Under the pieces are notes generated by a model that saw nothing but the letters and a program-made list of their open reading frames with translations, had not been told where the DNA came from and did not search any database. DNA of 64,000 nt. It comes from Stenotrophomonas maltophilia. GTDB taxonomy: Bacteria; Pseudomonadota; Gammaproteobacteria; Xanthomonadales; Xanthomonadaceae. Location: the NCBI RefSeq assembly GCF_004920835.1, contig NZ_QFHO01000004.1, positions 62,001 to 126,000 on the forward strand, given 5' to 3'. The position numbers were made by a program, and so were the translations under genes. Below, piece by piece: positions 51,644 through 60,529 of the stretch; the stretch's first letter is position 1; each line of letters starts with the position of its first letter.

Positions 51644-51708
51644 GTGCCGACCAACGGTCGGCACCCACCAGATTCATTCACCGCGTGTCGACCAAGGTCG
51701 ACAGCTAC
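51644..51708. repeat. Pair of SMAG-like palindromes
   Basis: GTGCCGACC AAC GGTCGGCAC then CCAC (51644-51668) and GTGTCGACC AA GGTCGACA then GCTAC (51685-51708), between the propeptide-like gene and the convergent SCO gene. Confidence 0.8.
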
Positions 51709-51759
51709 CGTGGCAGCGGGCGCAACGAACGGTCGGCATCAGGCGGGCATGGCCCGGCG

Positions 51760-52461
51760 TTACCGGGCGGCGAGTGTGTCGCTGTGCTTGAGGTGGCAGC
51801 TGGCCAGTGCGTCGTTGCCGGCGGCTGGATGGGCTGGCTCCAGCAGCAGGCGCTGCACGTCGGAGAACAGCTTGTCCACCGGCATGCCATAAGGCGCGAA
51901 CAGGCGCAGGCGGCCTTGGCGGTCGAATACGTAACCGCCCGCGATGTGGCTCATGGTGTAGGTCTCCGGCACCTGGCCAGGTTCCTTTTCATAGAACGCC
52001 TTGAAGTCGCTGGCCATCGCGGCCAGTTGTGCTTCGTTGCCGACCAGTGCGATCGCCTTGGGGTCGAACGCTTCCACATAGGTGCGGGCGACTTCGGGCG
52101 TGTCGCGTGCGGGATCGACGCTGACGAACACCACCTGCAGCTGATCGGCATCCTTGCCCATCAGGTGCTTGACCTGGCTGAGCTCGACCATGGTGGTCGG
52201 GCAGACATCCGGGCAACTGGTGAAACCGAAGAACAGATAGGTCACCTGCCCCTGCAGGTCCTTCGGGCCGTGCAGGGTGCCGTGGCTGTCGGGCATCGAC
52301 CACTGCTGGCCGAGCTCTTCGCAGGCGATGTCCTTGGAATAGAAGTCCATGCGCGACTGCGCACTGCAGCCGGCCAGCAGGCCGATGGCCAGGGCTGCCA
52401 GCAGCGGCAGGCGGAAACAGGGAGAGAACAACGAACGGACAACAGCAGCAGGACGCTTCAC
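51760..52461 (-). CDS. SCO1/SenC-family copper-delivery protein
   Basis: A 233-residue membrane-anchored or lipid-anchored thioredoxin-fold protein (LLAALAIGLLAGCSAQSRMD; lipobox LAGC). The copper/redox motif TSCPDVCPTTMVEL and the distant copper-ligand His in YTMSHIAGGYVFD are both present, as is VSVDPARDTPEVA. SCO proteins load copper into the CuA or CuB centre of oxidases. GTG 52461 is the start. It follows the cyo operon on the same strand after a 13-bp stem-loop, so it probably assists this quinol oxidase, which has CuB but no CuA. Confidence 0.9.
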   Translation of the reverse strand: MKRPAAVVRSLFSPCFRLPLLAALAIGLLAGCSAQSRMDFYSKDIACEELGQQWSMPDSHGTLHGPKDLQGQVTYLFFGFTSCPDVCPTTMVELSQVKHLMGKDADQLQVVFVSVDPARDTPEVARTYVEAFDPKAIALVGNEAQLAAMASDFKAFYEKEPGQVPETYTMSHIAGGYVFDRQGRLRLFAPYGMPVDKLFSDVQRLLLEPAHPAAGNDALASCHLKHSDTLAAR

Positions 52462-52532
52462 GGGGTACCACCAACGCAGACGCGGGCGGGGTCTCGGTCA
52501 GGCCTGCCCTTGGGGGGAAAGAGGACGGAGGT

Positions 52533-52570
52533 GCCGGGGTGATCGCGCGGTCCATGCCGATCACCCCGGC
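52533..52570 (-). promoter_or_regulatory. Stem-loop between cyoD and the SCO gene
   Basis: GCCGGGGTGATCG (52533-52545) and CGATCACCCCGGC (52558-52570) form a perfect 13-bp stem with a 12-base loop, five bases after the cyoD stop codon. No T run follows on the minus strand, so it may stabilise the cyo transcript or attenuate read-through into the SCO gene rather than end transcription. Confidence 0.65.
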
Positions 52571-52575
52571 CACGG

Positions 52576-52908
52576 TCAGTTGATCATCATGTGGTAGTGC
52601 ATGCTCCAGATGATCCACACCGACAGCGCGACGATGATGAACAGGATCACCAGGGTGAACACGAAGCTGGCCAGGTTCCAGCCGCCTTCGGACTTGCGGT
52701 CCATGTGCAGGAAATAGACCAGCTGCACCAGGATCTGCGCCACCGCGAAGCCGACCAGCAGGAACAGCGTGAGCGGCCGCGACAGCACCGGATTCATCAC
52801 CAGTGCGAACGGCACCACGGTCAGCAGCGCGCACAGCACGAAGCCGATCAGGTAGGACTTGGTGGAACCGTGCGCATTGCCGGCGCGCGAGGTTTCGACG
52901 TGGGCCAT
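52576..52908 (-). CDS. cyoD: Cytochrome o ubiquinol oxidase subunit IV
   Basis: A 110-residue small membrane subunit with three helices (KSYLIGFVLCALLTVVPFAL; LTLFLLVGFAVAQILVQLVY; WNLASFVFTLVILFIIVALS). The segment VQLVYFLHMDRKSEGGWNLA is diagnostic for CyoD. It assists assembly of CuB and stabilises the oxidase. One base separates its start from the cyoC stop. Last of the cyoABCD series. Confidence 0.95.
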   Translation of the reverse strand: MAHVETSRAGNAHGSTKSYLIGFVLCALLTVVPFALVMNPVLSRPLTLFLLVGFAVAQILVQLVYFLHMDRKSEGGWNLASFVFTLVILFIIVALSVWIIWSMHYHMMIN

Positions 52909-52909
52909 G

Positions 52910-53545
52910 TCAGAAGGCTCCGATCAGGTAGACGAAGGTGAAGACGCAGATCCACACCAGGTCCAGGAAGTGCCAGAACAGGCTCAGGCACGACACGCGG
53001 GTGATGTTGGTCGGGGTCAGGCCGCGGCTGTAGACCTGGTGCATGACCACCGCCATCCAGATCAGGCCGCTGGCCACGTGCAGGCCGTGGGTGGCGACCA
53101 GTGCGAAGAACGCCGACAGGTAGGCGCTGGTGCTGGGGCCCGCGCCTTCATGGATCAGGTGCGAGAACTCATAGATCTCCATGCCGATGAACGAGGCACC
53201 GAGCACGAAGGTCACGCCCAGCCAGCGCAGCACTGCGGAGGTGTCGTGGCGATGCATCGCCAGCACGGCCTGGCCGTAGGTGATGCTGGAAACCAGCAGC
53301 AGGAAGGTCTCGGCCATCACGAACGGCAGCGAGAACAGGTCCTTGCCGGTTGGGCCGCCGGCGTAGGCGGTGCTGAGCACCGCGTACGAGGCGAACAGCG
53401 AACCGAACAGCACGAGATCGGACATGAGGTATACCCACATGCCGAACACCTTCATGCCGCCCTGTTCGTGGCCGTGGTCGTGTTCGTGGTGGTCCTCGTG
53501 CGCCTGCGTGTCGCTGGCCAGCTCCGGGCGGGTCAACAGGTTCAT
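52910..53545 (-). CDS. cyoC: Cytochrome o ubiquinol oxidase subunit III
   Basis: A 211-residue subunit of the heme-copper oxidase III family. The N-terminal soluble part is His-rich ([17 protein letters not shown]), then five helices with [60 protein letters not shown] and [20 protein letters not shown]. The start overlaps the cyoB stop by four bases (ATGA). The His-rich leader is longer than in E. coli CyoC and could bind metal, an inference only. Confidence 0.95.
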   Translation of the reverse strand: MNLLTRPELASDTQAHEDHHEHDHGHEQGGMKVFGMWVYLMSDLVLFGSLFASYAVLSTAYAGGPTGKDLFSLPFVMAETFLLLVSSITYGQAVLAMHRHDTSAVLRWLGVTFVLGASFIGMEIYEFSHLIHEGAGPSTSAYLSAFFALVATHGLHVASGLIWMAVVMHQVYSRGLTPTNITRVSCLSLFWHFLDLVWICVFTFVYLIGAF

Positions 53546-55518
53546 GCGCGTACCTCCTTCAGCTTGGCAAGGCTGGCCGCTTCGGTGCGCGCCACCTCTT
53601 CGGAACTGACGTAGTAGTCCACGTCCTCGTCGTAGGACCGCACGATCAGGGTCACGATCATCGCGATGAAGCTGGCCGCGGCCATCCACCAGATGTGCCA
53701 GACCAGGGCGAAGCACAGCACCAGGATCCAGATGTTGAGGATCAGCGGCACGCCGGTGTTCTTCGGCATGTGGATCGGTGCGTACTTCTTCGGCGGCGGC
53801 GGCAGGCCACGCTTCTTCGCTTCGTGGAAGGCGTCCAGCTCATCGGCCTTGGGCACCACGGCGAAGTTGTAGAACGGCGGCGGCGACGGCGTGGCCCATT
53901 CCAGCGTGCGTGCGTTCCACGGGTCGCCGGTCAGGTCCAGGTTGCGCTTGCGGTCGCGCACGCTCACGTAGATCTGCACCAGCATCAGGATGATGCCCGC
54001 GAACACGAACAGTGCACCGATGAAGGCGGCGATCAGGTACGGCGTCCACGCCGGGTTGTCGTACTGGTTCATGCGGCGGGTCATGCCCATGAAGCCGAGC
54101 ATGTACAGCGGCATGAAGGCCAGGTAGAAGCCGATCACCCAGCAGGCGAACGACCACTTGCCCAGGCGCTCGTTGAGGGTGAAGCCGAACACCTTCGGGA
54201 ACCAGTAGGCGAAGCCGGCCAGGTAGCCGAACAGCGCGCCGCCGATGATGGTGTTATGGAAGTGCGCGACCAGGAACAGGCTGTTGTGCAGCAGGAAGTC
54301 CGCGCCCGGGATGGCCAGCAGCACGCCGGTCATGCCACCGATGGTGAAGGTGACCAGGAAGGCGATCGTCCACAGCATCGGCACGCTGAACTCCACGCGG
54401 CCGCCATACATGGTGAACAGCCAGGTGAAGATCTTCACGCCGGTGGGGATGGCGATGATCATCGTCATGATGCCGAAGAAGGCATTGACGCTGGCACCGG
54501 AGCCCATGGTGAAGAAGTGGTGCAGCCAGACGATGAACGACAGGATGCCGATTGCCAGGGTGGCGCCGACCATCGACTTGTAGCCGAACAGTTTCTTGCG
54601 CGAGAACGTGGCGGTCACTTCAGAGAAGATGCCGAACGCCGGCAGCACCAGGATATACACCTCCGGGTGGCCCCAGGCCCACACCAGGTTCACGTACATC
54701 ATCGGGTTGCCGCCCAACGTGTTGGTGTAGAAGTTGAAGTCCAGGTAGCGGTCCAGGGTGAGCGCACCCAGCGCCACGGTCAGGATCGGGAACGCGGCGA
54801 TGATGATCACACTGGTGACCAGCACGGTCCAGGTGAACACCGGCATCTTCATCAGGGTCATGCCCGGCGCACGCATGCGCAGGATGGTGATGAACAGGTT
54901 GACGCCGGTCAGCAATGTGCCGATGCCCGAAGCCTGCAACGCCCAGATGTAGTAGTCCACGCCCACGCCTGGACTGAACTCGATGCCCGACAGCGGCGGA
55001 TAGGCCACCCAGCCGGTCATGGCGAACTCGCCAACGCCGAGCGAGATCATCATCAGCGCGGCGCCGACCACGAAGATCCAGAAGCTGAAGGCGTTGAGGA
55101 ACGGGAACGCCATGTCGCGCGCGCCGATCTGCAGCGGCACGATGATGTTCATCAGGCCGACCACGAACGGGGTGGCCACGAAGAAGATCATGATCACGCC
55201 GTGCGCGGTGAAGATCTGGTCGTAGTGCTCAGGTGGCAGGAAGCCATCACTGCCCGGGCCAGCCGCTGCCAGCTGCGCGCGCATCATCAGCGCATCGGCA
55301 AAGCCACGCACCAGCATGACCAGCGCCACCACCACGTACATGATGCCGATCTTCTTGTGGTCCACGGTGGTGAACCAGTCACGCCACAGCGGGCCCCACA
55401 GCTTGAAGTACGTCACCGCGCCAAGCAGCGCGAGGCCACCCAGCACCATGGCCGCCAATGTGACCACGACGATCGGCTCGTGCAGCGGCACGGCCTCCCA
55501 CGTCAATTTACCCAACAT
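53542..55518 (-). CDS. cyoB: Cytochrome o ubiquinol oxidase subunit I
   Basis: A 658-residue catalytic subunit with about 15 membrane helices. It holds heme b, heme o and CuB. Key segments: [40 protein letters not shown] (heme His), [20 protein letters not shown] (CuB His and cross-linked Tyr), [13 protein letters not shown] (CuB His pair) and [20 protein letters not shown] (heme His pair). Length and the order of motifs match the bo3 quinol oxidase. It oxidises ubiquinol, reduces oxygen to water and pumps protons. Confidence 0.97.
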   Translation of the reverse strand: MLGKLTWEAVPLHEPIVVVTLAAMVLGGLALLGAVTYFKLWGPLWRDWFTTVDHKKIGIMYVVVALVMLVRGFADALMMRAQLAAAGPGSDGFLPPEHYDQIFTAHGVIMIFFVATPFVVGLMNIIVPLQIGARDMAFPFLNAFSFWIFVVGAALMMISLGVGEFAMTGWVAYPPLSGIEFSPGVGVDYYIWALQASGIGTLLTGVNLFITILRMRAPGMTLMKMPVFTWTVLVTSVIIIAAFPILTVALGALTLDRYLDFNFYTNTLGGNPMMYVNLVWAWGHPEVYILVLPAFGIFSEVTATFSRKKLFGYKSMVGATLAIGILSFIVWLHHFFTMGSGASVNAFFGIMTMIIAIPTGVKIFTWLFTMYGGRVEFSVPMLWTIAFLVTFTIGGMTGVLLAIPGADFLLHNSLFLVAHFHNTIIGGALFGYLAGFAYWFPKVFGFTLNERLGKWSFACWVIGFYLAFMPLYMLGFMGMTRRMNQYDNPAWTPYLIAAFIGALFVFAGIILMLVQIYVSVRDRKRNLDLTGDPWNARTLEWATPSPPPFYNFAVVPKADELDAFHEAKKRGLPPPPKKYAPIHMPKNTGVPLILNIWILVLCFALVWHIWWMAAASFIAMIVTLIVRSYDEDVDYYVSSEEVARTEAASLAKLKEVRA

Positions 55519-55523
55519 GTTCG

Positions 55524-56429
55524 TTACTCCTGGGAAACCTGGGCACCGCCGGCAGCGCCCGCCGGGGTCGCAGCAGCGGTGTTCTCACCAACGCCGATGA
55601 ACTGGTCGATGACCTTCTTGAACAGCAGTGGTTCAACACTGGAGAAGTGCTGTACCGGTGCGTTCTTCGACGGCGCGGCCAGCGCCTTGAACTGGTTGAA
55701 ATCCAGCGCCTGCGGCGCACTGCGCACCTCGGCCACCCAGCGCTCGAAGTCTTCGTTGCTGCTGGCGGTGGCGATGAACTTCATGTTCGAGAAGCCATGC
55801 CCGCTGTAGTTGCCCGACATGCCGCGGAACTGGCCGGGCTCGTTGGCGATCAGGTGCAGCTGCGTGCGCATGCCGGCCATCGCATAGATCTGCCCACCCA
55901 GCTGCGGGATGAAAAAGGTATTCATCGTCGAGTTGGAGGTGATGTTGAACGCCAGCGGGCGGTTGGCCGGGAAGTTGAGCTGGTTGACCGTGGCGATGCC
56001 CAGGTCCGGGTACACGAACACCCACTTCCAGTCGGTGGCGATCACGTCCACGTGCAGCGGCTCACCGGCCACGTCCAGCGGCTTGTACGGGTCCAGCTCG
56101 TGGGTCGACTTCCACACGATCACCGCCAGCACCGCGATGATGATCAGCGGCACGCCCCAGACCACGATCTCCACCTTGGTGGAGTGTGACCAGTCAGGCA
56201 TGTATTTCGCTTTGGTATTGCCGGCGCGGTAGCGCCAGGCGAACACGAAGGTCAGCACGATGGCCGGTATCACCACGATCAGCATCAGGCCGATGCAGAT
56301 CAGGATCAGGTCGCGCTGGGCGAGCCCGACCATGCCCTTCGAATCCAGCAGCACCCAGTCACAGCCCGACAGGCCGACGCAGGCCAGGGCGACCAGCGCC
56401 AGGCGGATGCGGTTCCAGCAGATATTCAT
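55524..56429 (-). CDS. cyoA: Cytochrome o ubiquinol oxidase subunit II
   Basis: A 301-residue lipoprotein subunit ([20 protein letters not shown]; lipobox LSGC). Two membrane helices (residues about 42-65 and 86-108) precede a periplasmic cupredoxin-like domain: [60 protein letters not shown] and [20 protein letters not shown]. As in quinol oxidases, the CuA ligands are absent. It is the first gene of cyoABCD, divergent from a MocR-type regulator gene 183 bases away whose operator-like site lies in the gap. Confidence 0.97.
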   Translation of the reverse strand: MNICWNRIRLALVALACVGLSGCDWVLLDSKGMVGLAQRDLILICIGLMLIVVIPAIVLTFVFAWRYRAGNTKAKYMPDWSHSTKVEIVVWGVPLIIIAVLAVIVWKSTHELDPYKPLDVAGEPLHVDVIATDWKWVFVYPDLGIATVNQLNFPANRPLAFNITSNSTMNTFFIPQLGGQIYAMAGMRTQLHLIANEPGQFRGMSGNYSGHGFSNMKFIATASSNEDFERWVAEVRSAPQALDFNQFKALAAPSKNAPVQHFSSVEPLLFKKVIDQFIGVGENTAAATPAGAAGGAQVSQE

Positions 56430-56552
56430 TGGAGGTCAACCCTGTTGAAGAAGCGCGCTTGACCGGCTCGCCTGCGCGCAGCGCCCGGGCGTGGAGCGGC
56501 TACACTGTGGGTACGAGGTCGCCTACAAGCAGGCGAACCACTCCAATCAAGC

Positions 56553-56577
56553 CCATACAAGATACATCATTGTATGG
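56553..56577. promoter_or_regulatory. Operator-like inverted repeat, site 1 of the MocR locus
   Basis: CCATACAA (56553-56560), nine bases GATACATCA, TTGTATGG (56570-56577): perfect 8-bp arms, 36 bases before the MocR-1 start and 124 bases before cyoA. The same arrangement, arms CATACAA/TTGTATG with a nine-base spacer that also begins GAT, occurs at 58051-58073. Confidence 0.75.
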
Positions 56578-56612
56578 ACTTGTGCATCTGCACGTATGGA
56601 AAAAACTGACCG

Positions 56613-58028
56613 ATGACGCCACCTGCCGCCGGCCGCCGCCTGAAACACCCCAATCGCACCTGGGTTCGCCCCTTCCGCGAAGGCGCCGGCCCGCTGTACC
56701 TGCAGATTGCCCAGCAGGTGCGCGAGGCGGTAGATGACGGCGTGCTGCGCCCGGGCGACCGCCTGCCGCCGCAGCGTGACCTGGCCCAGCAGGTCGGCGT
56801 GGACCTGACCACGGTCACCCGTGCCTTCGCCGAGCTGCGCCAGGCCGGCCTGCTCGACGCCCAGGGCGCCGGTGGCACCTTCATCGCGCTGTCGGCCGGC
56901 AACCGCAGCACCTCGGTCGACCTGAGCATGAACATCCCGCCGCTGCTGGGCAGCGCGCCGTTCGCGCAGGGCATGGAGACCGGCTTCCAGCACGTCGGCC
57001 AGCAGCTGGGCCAGGGCGAATTGATGAGCTATCACGTCGGCGCCGGCACCCGCGAGGACCGCGCCGCCGCAGTGCAGTGGCTGGCGCCGATGCTGGGCAC
57101 GGTGGGTGCCGACCAGGTGGTGATCTGCCCCGGCGCGCAGACCGCGCTGTGCGCGCTGATCCTGGCCCGCACCCAGCCGGGCGAGCTGATCGCCGCCGAG
57201 CAGCTGACCTACCCGGGCCTGCTGGCTGCCGCGCGCGTGCTGCAGCGGGGCGTGGTGCCAGTGGCGATGGACGCCGAAGGCATGCTGCCTGAAGCGCTGG
57301 AAGAGGCCTGCCAGCTGCGTCGCCCGCGCCTGCTGTACCTGGTGCCGACCATCCAGAACCCGACGACGGCGACGATGTCGGCACAGCGCCGGCAGGCCCT
57401 GCTGACGATCGCGAAGCGCCACGATCTGACCGTGATCGAAGACGATCCCTACTGGTTGCTGGCCGGCGACGCCGCACCGCCGCTGGCCGCCCACCGCGAT
57501 GCCGGCTGCCCGGTCTATTACATCTCCACCCTGTCCAAGTGCCTGGCCCCGGGCATGCGCACGGCCTATCTGGTGGTGCCGGCCGGCGAGCCGATGGAAC
57601 CGGTGCTGGACGCCCTGCGCGCGATCGCCCTGATGCCGACCCAGTCGATGGTGGCGGTGGCCTCGCAGTGGATCCGCAGCGGCTTGGCACAGGACATGGT
57701 TCAGCGCTTCCAGCAGGAGCTGCGCGAGCGTCAGGCCATTGCCGCCCGTTATCTGCCGGCCCGTGCCCAGGCGCATCCGGCCGGCCTGCATGTGTGGCTG
57801 CCGCTGCCGCCGCGGCTGGACCAGTACCGGTTGATCCAGGCCGCACAGGAACAGGGGCTGGGCATTGCCAGCTCCGACGCCTTCAGCGTGGAAGAGCCGC
57901 CACCGGGCAATGCGATCCGCCTGTCGTTGGGCGGCGCGGTTGACCAGGGCGCGCTGGCCGGGGCGCTGGCCAAGCTGAACGAGATCCTGTCCGAGGCCCC
58001 CGAGGCACGCCACAACGCCATCGTCTGA
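56613..58028 (+). CDS. MocR-family regulator (GntR DNA-binding + aminotransferase-like domain), MocR-1
   Basis: A 471-residue PLP-binding transcription factor. Residues about 25-95 form the GntR winged helix (GPLYLQIAQQVREAVDDGVL, RPGDRLPPQRDLAQQVGVDL, TTVTRAFAELRQAGLLDAQG). Residues 110-465 are a fold-type I aminotransferase domain with PNPTTAT-like IQNPTTATMS, the Asp in TVIEDDPYWLLAGD and PLP Lys309 in YISTLSKCLAPGMRTAYLV. Such proteins regulate vitamin B6, amine or amino-acid metabolism genes and often their own. It starts a cluster with a similar regulator (MocR-2) 0.9 kb further on, and an operator-like repeat lies directly upstream. Confidence 0.92.
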   Translation: MTPPAAGRRLKHPNRTWVRPFREGAGPLYLQIAQQVREAVDDGVLRPGDRLPPQRDLAQQVGVDLTTVTRAFAELRQAGLLDAQGAGGTFIALSAGNRSTSVDLSMNIPPLLGSAPFAQGMETGFQHVGQQLGQGELMSYHVGAGTREDRAAAVQWLAPMLGTVGADQVVICPGAQTALCALILARTQPGELIAAEQLTYPGLLAAARVLQRGVVPVAMDAEGMLPEALEEACQLRRPRLLYLVPTIQNPTTATMSAQRRQALLTIAKRHDLTVIEDDPYWLLAGDAAPPLAAHRDAGCPVYYISTLSKCLAPGMRTAYLVVPAGEPMEPVLDALRAIALMPTQSMVAVASQWIRSGLAQDMVQRFQQELRERQAIAARYLPARAQAHPAGLHVWLPLPPRLDQYRLIQAAQEQGLGIASSDAFSVEEPPPGNAIRLSLGGAVDQGALAGALAKLNEILSEAPEARHNAIV

Positions 58029-58050
58029 ACGGGGTGCATGGCGCTTTATC

Positions 58051-58073
58051 CATACAAGATGATATTTTGTATG
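58051..58073. promoter_or_regulatory. Operator-like inverted repeat, site 2 of the MocR locus
   Basis: CATACAA (58051-58057), nine bases GATGATATT, TTGTATG (58067-58073), 28 bases before the start of the small membrane-protein gene. Arms and spacer length equal site 1 at 56553. Confidence 0.75.
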
Positions 58074-58101
58074 CAATGTATGGATGAAGGGACGTGCATC
58101 G

Positions 58102-58362
58102 ATGCGCGCCGAGAAACTGAAATTCCACCTGGTGATGGCCGGGTGCGGCGGCTTTGTGGTGCTGATGCTGGCCGCGCTGGCCTGGGTCTGCCTGCAGCCG
58201 CAGACCGTGGACGTACAGGCCGCCGAACGCCACGCCATCGAGCAATGCGTGCAGCGCAGCGAGGATCCGTCGCGTAGCGAGATCCAGCGCCGCGCCCAGG
58301 CCGATTCCTGCCGCGAGATGCGCAAGCAGTACGTGCACAAGTTCGGCCGGGAAGATTCCTGA
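58102..58362 (+). CDS. Small membrane-anchored protein of unknown function in the MocR cluster
   Basis: An 86-residue protein with one N-terminal membrane helix (residues about 10-31, LVMAGCGGFVVLMLAALAWV) and a charged extracytoplasmic C-terminal half with two Cys (RHAIEQCVQRSEDPSRSEIQ; QADSCREMRKQYVHKFG). ATG 58102 has GAAGGGA upstream; ATG 58084 would start inside the operator-proximal region. The stop overlaps the next start (TGATG). The two spaced Cys and the thioredoxin-like gene that follows suggest a redox theme, but no family is known to me. Confidence 0.7.
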   Translation: MRAEKLKFHLVMAGCGGFVVLMLAALAWVCLQPQTVDVQAAERHAIEQCVQRSEDPSRSEIQRRAQADSCREMRKQYVHKFGREDS

Positions 58363-58961
58363 TGGGCGCAGCCGCGCCGCGTCGCCGCTGGCTGCTGCCG
58401 ACGATGATCGCCCTCGCCTGCCTGTTCATGGCCGGCGTCGCGGCTGCGCTGTGGCAGTACTTCGGCTACAGCGCGCAGTCCACCTTCACCGAACAGGCCA
58501 TCGTCTTCGACGATTCTCAGCTGCGCCTGCCGGCCGACCTGGCCGGTGATACCGGCCGCATCCGCGTGGTGCATTTCTGGGACCCGGCCTGCGGCGTGTG
58601 CAACCGCGAGACCGGTGCACACCTGAGCTACCTGATCAGCATGTACCGCCGCGCCGGCATCGACTTCTATGCGATCCGCCGCCCGGGTACCCAGGGCGAG
58701 CTGCCCGAGCCGCTGCGCAACAAGGTGATCAACCTCCCGACCATCGACGGCATCGAACACATCCCGGCCAGCCCCGCTGTCGCGATCTGGGATCGCCAGG
58801 GCCACCTCGCCTACGCCGGCCCTTACAGCATCGGCATGGTCTGCAACTCGGCCAACAGCTTCGTCGAACCATTACTGGACAGACTGGTACGCGGTGAGAT
58901 CGTGCGCCCGAAAGGACTGCTTGCCGTGGGCTGCTACTGCCCGTGGCAGGCCAAGCGCTGA
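58362..58961 (+). CDS. DUF6436-like thioredoxin-fold membrane protein
   Basis: A 199-residue protein with an N-terminal anchor (residues 11-33, LLPTMIALACLFMAGVAAAL) and a periplasmic thioredoxin-like domain. The redox motif is Cys77-Gly-Val-Cys80 in VVHFWDPACGVCNRETGAHL. The cis-Pro region reads HIPASPAVAIWDRQG, and a further Cys pair ends the protein (GCYCPWQAKR). This matches what I know of DUF6436. It is coupled to the upstream membrane protein and nine bases from MocR-2. Located beside cyoABCD and a SCO gene, it may act in oxidase or cytochrome assembly, which is inference. Confidence 0.8.
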   Translation: MGAAAPRRRWLLPTMIALACLFMAGVAAALWQYFGYSAQSTFTEQAIVFDDSQLRLPADLAGDTGRIRVVHFWDPACGVCNRETGAHLSYLISMYRRAGIDFYAIRRPGTQGELPEPLRNKVINLPTIDGIEHIPASPAVAIWDRQGHLAYAGPYSIGMVCNSANSFVEPLLDRLVRGEIVRPKGLLAVGCYCPWQAKR

Positions 58962-58970
58962 GGACGCGCA

Positions 58971-60485
58971 ATGACATCACTGACACTGGCCGGCGTGGCC
59001 GCCGCAAACAACAACGGCGGTCACCTGTCCGAACCGACCGATGGTTATGGACAGGCTCCCGCCGTTGGAAGCAACGATACGCCCCGACATGCTCCGTACA
59101 TGCCGCGACCGGATGTCGCAGCACGCGAATGGGTGCAGGACGTGCTCGCGCACAACGGGCCGATCTACCTGCGCATCGTCAATTCGCTGGAACGCACAGT
59201 GCGCCGCGGTGGTCTCGCACCGGGCCAGCGCCTGCCTTCGCAGCGCGCGTTGGCGCAGCAGCTCGGCATCGACCTGACCACGGTGACGCGGGCCTTTGAT
59301 GAAGCGCGCAAGCGCGGCCTGATCGAAGCGCGTGGACCGCAGGGCAGTTTCATCGCACCACCCAAGGCCGGTTTCGACCAGGTGGTGGACCTGAGCATGA
59401 ACGTGCCGCCGGTGCCCGACGCCGATGCGCTGGCCGAAACGCTGCGGCGTGGCGCGGCCGCCGTACTCGCACGCAGCAACGCACCGAACCTGATGACCTA
59501 TCACCTGGGCGGTGGCAACCCCACCGACCGCCACGCAGCGGCGCGCTGGCTGCAGCCGATGCTGGGCGCGGTGGACGATGCCTGCCTGCTGCTGACCGAG
59601 GGTGCACAGGTGGCGCTGGCGTCGATCCTGGTCAGCCAGGGACGCGACGACGACGCGATCCTGTGCGATGCGCTGGTCTATCCGGGCCTGCTGCAGGCGG
59701 CCGCCGCACTCGGTCGGCGCTTGCTGCCGGTGGACAGCGACGAGCACGGCATGTGCCCCGAAGCTCTGGTGCGGTTGGCACGCGAAAGCGGTGCGCGGCT
59801 GGTCTATCTCAATCCCACCTGCCAGAACCCGACCGCACTGACCCTGCCGCTGCAGCGGCGCGAAGCGCTGGCGCGCGCGCTGGAAAGCGAAGGCCTGCTG
59901 GCGATCGAGGACGATCCTTACTGGCATCTCGCCGAAGATGCGCCGACACCGCTGGCAACCCTGGCACCGCGTCACGTGTTCTACGTGGCGACGCTGTCGA
60001 AGGTGATCAGCCCCGGCCTGCGCACCGCCTTCGTGCGTTGCCCGAGCGCCGCGCATGCCGAGGCGATGACGGCCGCACTGCGAGCGACGCGGTTGATGGG
60101 CCATCCGCTGGTCTCGGCGTTGGCCAGCCAGCTGCTGCTGGATGGTTCGGCGCAATCACTGCTGGCGCAGGTGCGCACCGAGGCGCGCGAACGCGTGCGC
60201 CTGGCGCGATATCTGCTTGCGCCTTCGCTGCTGCAGCGCGCGGAAGGGCTGCATGCCTGGTGCCGGATACCGGCACCGTGGACCGATGCCACCCTGGTGC
60301 GTACCGCACAGCTGCAGGGGCTGGCGATCGCGCCGTCATCGGCGTTCTGTCCGCCGGGGGTATTGCATCAGAGCGGTGTGCGGCTGTCGCTGGGACTGGC
60401 GGCGGACCGCCGGCAGCTGGAAAGTGCGCTGCGGAGAATCGACCGGTTGTTGTTGTCGGATGCGTTGCCGGCGATCGAGCGGTAG
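58971..60485 (+). CDS. MocR-family regulator, MocR-2
   Basis: A 504-residue paralogue of MocR-1. An extra N-terminal stretch of about 50 residues (LAGVAAANNNGGHLSEPTDG) precedes the GntR domain (residues about 58-130; GPIYLRIVNSLERTVRRGGL, APGQRLPSQRALAQQLGIDL, TTVTRAFDEARKRGLIEARG). The aminotransferase-like domain has YLNPTCQNPTALTLPLQRRE, LAIEDDPYWHLAED and PLP Lys344 in VATLSKVISPGLRTAF. The recognition helix QQLGIDLTTVTRAF is nearly the same as that of MocR-1 (QQVGVDLTTVTRAF), so both may read the same CATACAA-N9-TTGTATG sites. GAGGA lies seven bases before ATG 58971. Confidence 0.92.
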   Translation: MTSLTLAGVAAANNNGGHLSEPTDGYGQAPAVGSNDTPRHAPYMPRPDVAAREWVQDVLAHNGPIYLRIVNSLERTVRRGGLAPGQRLPSQRALAQQLGIDLTTVTRAFDEARKRGLIEARGPQGSFIAPPKAGFDQVVDLSMNVPPVPDADALAETLRRGAAAVLARSNAPNLMTYHLGGGNPTDRHAAARWLQPMLGAVDDACLLLTEGAQVALASILVSQGRDDDAILCDALVYPGLLQAAAALGRRLLPVDSDEHGMCPEALVRLARESGARLVYLNPTCQNPTALTLPLQRREALARALESEGLLAIEDDPYWHLAEDAPTPLATLAPRHVFYVATLSKVISPGLRTAFVRCPSAAHAEAMTAALRATRLMGHPLVSALASQLLLDGSAQSLLAQVRTEARERVRLARYLLAPSLLQRAEGLHAWCRIPAPWTDATLVRTAQLQGLAIAPSSAFCPPGVLHQSGVRLSLGLAADRRQLESALRRIDRLLLSDALPAIER

Positions 60486-60495
60486 GCGCAAGGAA

Positions 60496-60520
60496 GTGCC
60501 AACCAAGGTTGGCACCTACC
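60496..60520 (-). repeat. SMAG-like palindrome
   Basis: GTGCCAACC AA GGTTGGCAC followed by CTACC, between convergent MocR-2 and the aminotransferase-like gene. Confidence 0.85.
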
Positions 60521-60529
60521 AGAGCAGGG

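Noticed and set aside
53695..55809. A 704-codon open frame antisense to cyoB
   Set aside because: The product is a His/Gln/Asp-rich low-complexity sequence typical of an antisense shadow; cyoB on the other strand has all catalytic residues.
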